DNA of 6,877 nucleotides from Methanomicrobiaceae archaeon UBA436 (GTDB lineage Archaea > Halobacteriota > Methanomicrobia > Methanomicrobiales > Methanoculleaceae). The position numbers and the translations under genes were made by a program. The stretch lies in contig DAFR01000156.1 in assembly GCA_002497965.1 (NCBI GenBank), positions 1 to 6,877 on the forward strand. The letters are read 5' to 3'. The notes beneath the pieces are model-generated. The model was not told where the DNA came from and did no database searches. It was given only the letters and a program-made list of their open reading frames with translations. This document shows, in pieces, positions 6,828 through 6,877 of the stretch (positions within the stretch are counted from its first letter, which is position 1; each line of letters begins with the position of its first letter).

Positions 6828-6877
6828 AGCGAGGTGGGGTAGTCAGGAAATCCCGACGGGCTCATAACCCGTAGATC
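6828..6877 (+). tRNA. Initiator tRNA-Met (anticodon CAT), 5' two-thirds, cut by the window end
   Basis: The sequence begins AGCGAGGTGGGGTAG, with the A at position 1 typical of archaeal initiators. The anticodon arm is ACGGG, loop CTCATAA, CCCGT (6855-6871). The three G:C pairs next to the loop are the initiator hallmark that directs the tRNA to the ribosomal P site. The D arm pairs GGG (6837-6839) with CCC (6852-6854). The variable loop follows (AGATC), and the T arm and 3' acceptor strand lie beyond the window, so pairing of the acceptor cannot be checked. Confidence 0.93.

Overview
The window looks like chromosomal DNA of a methanogenic euryarchaeon, most probably of the order Methanomicrobiales (Methanoculleus-like). 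Four things point there: the truncated gene at the left edge encodes the archaea-specific riboflavin synthase; a compact-motif iron-sulfur flavoprotein follows a DUF362/ferredoxin protein; there is a CxxC-x17-CxxC mini zinc protein; and the right edge enters an initiator tRNA with an archaeal A1 5' end. TATA-like boxes upstream of several genes, a probably leaderless thioredoxin gene and a fairly high GC content fit. The genus is inferred from general resemblance, not from a search.

Layout from left to right. A minus-strand operon (1-1428) holds a class V aminotransferase followed by ribC, joined by an ATGA overlap. A 136-bp divergent spacer with a perfect inverted repeat separates it from purE (1565-1963, plus). 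purE converges on a small zinc-binding protein (minus), with a hairpin/T-tract terminator between them. Next, also on minus, is a soluble receiver-histidine kinase protein (2486-3805). A 388-bp spacer without a recognisable gene follows. On the plus strand come a DUF362 protein with two 4Fe-4S motifs (4194-5297), an iron-sulfur flavoprotein (5301-5870) whose ribosome binding site lies in the end of the DUF362 gene, and a degenerate pterin carbinolamine dehydratase-like gene (5944-6291). The last of these overlaps a convergent thioredoxin gene (minus, 6288-6704) by 4 bp. A divergent spacer with two TATA boxes then leads into the initiator tRNA(Met), cut by the window end.

Functionally this is mostly housekeeping: flavin and purine synthesis, amino-group transfer, thiol redox and translation initiation. 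The most distinctive unit is the DUF362-ferredoxin/iron-sulfur flavoprotein pair, which looks like a small electron-transfer module of unknown substrate, close to a PCD-like protein and a thioredoxin. Second-look items are catalytic-site departures in PurE and in the PCD-like protein, and an intergenic sequence shared by several spacers. I found no CRISPR array, insertion sequence, phage gene or clearly novel defence system.
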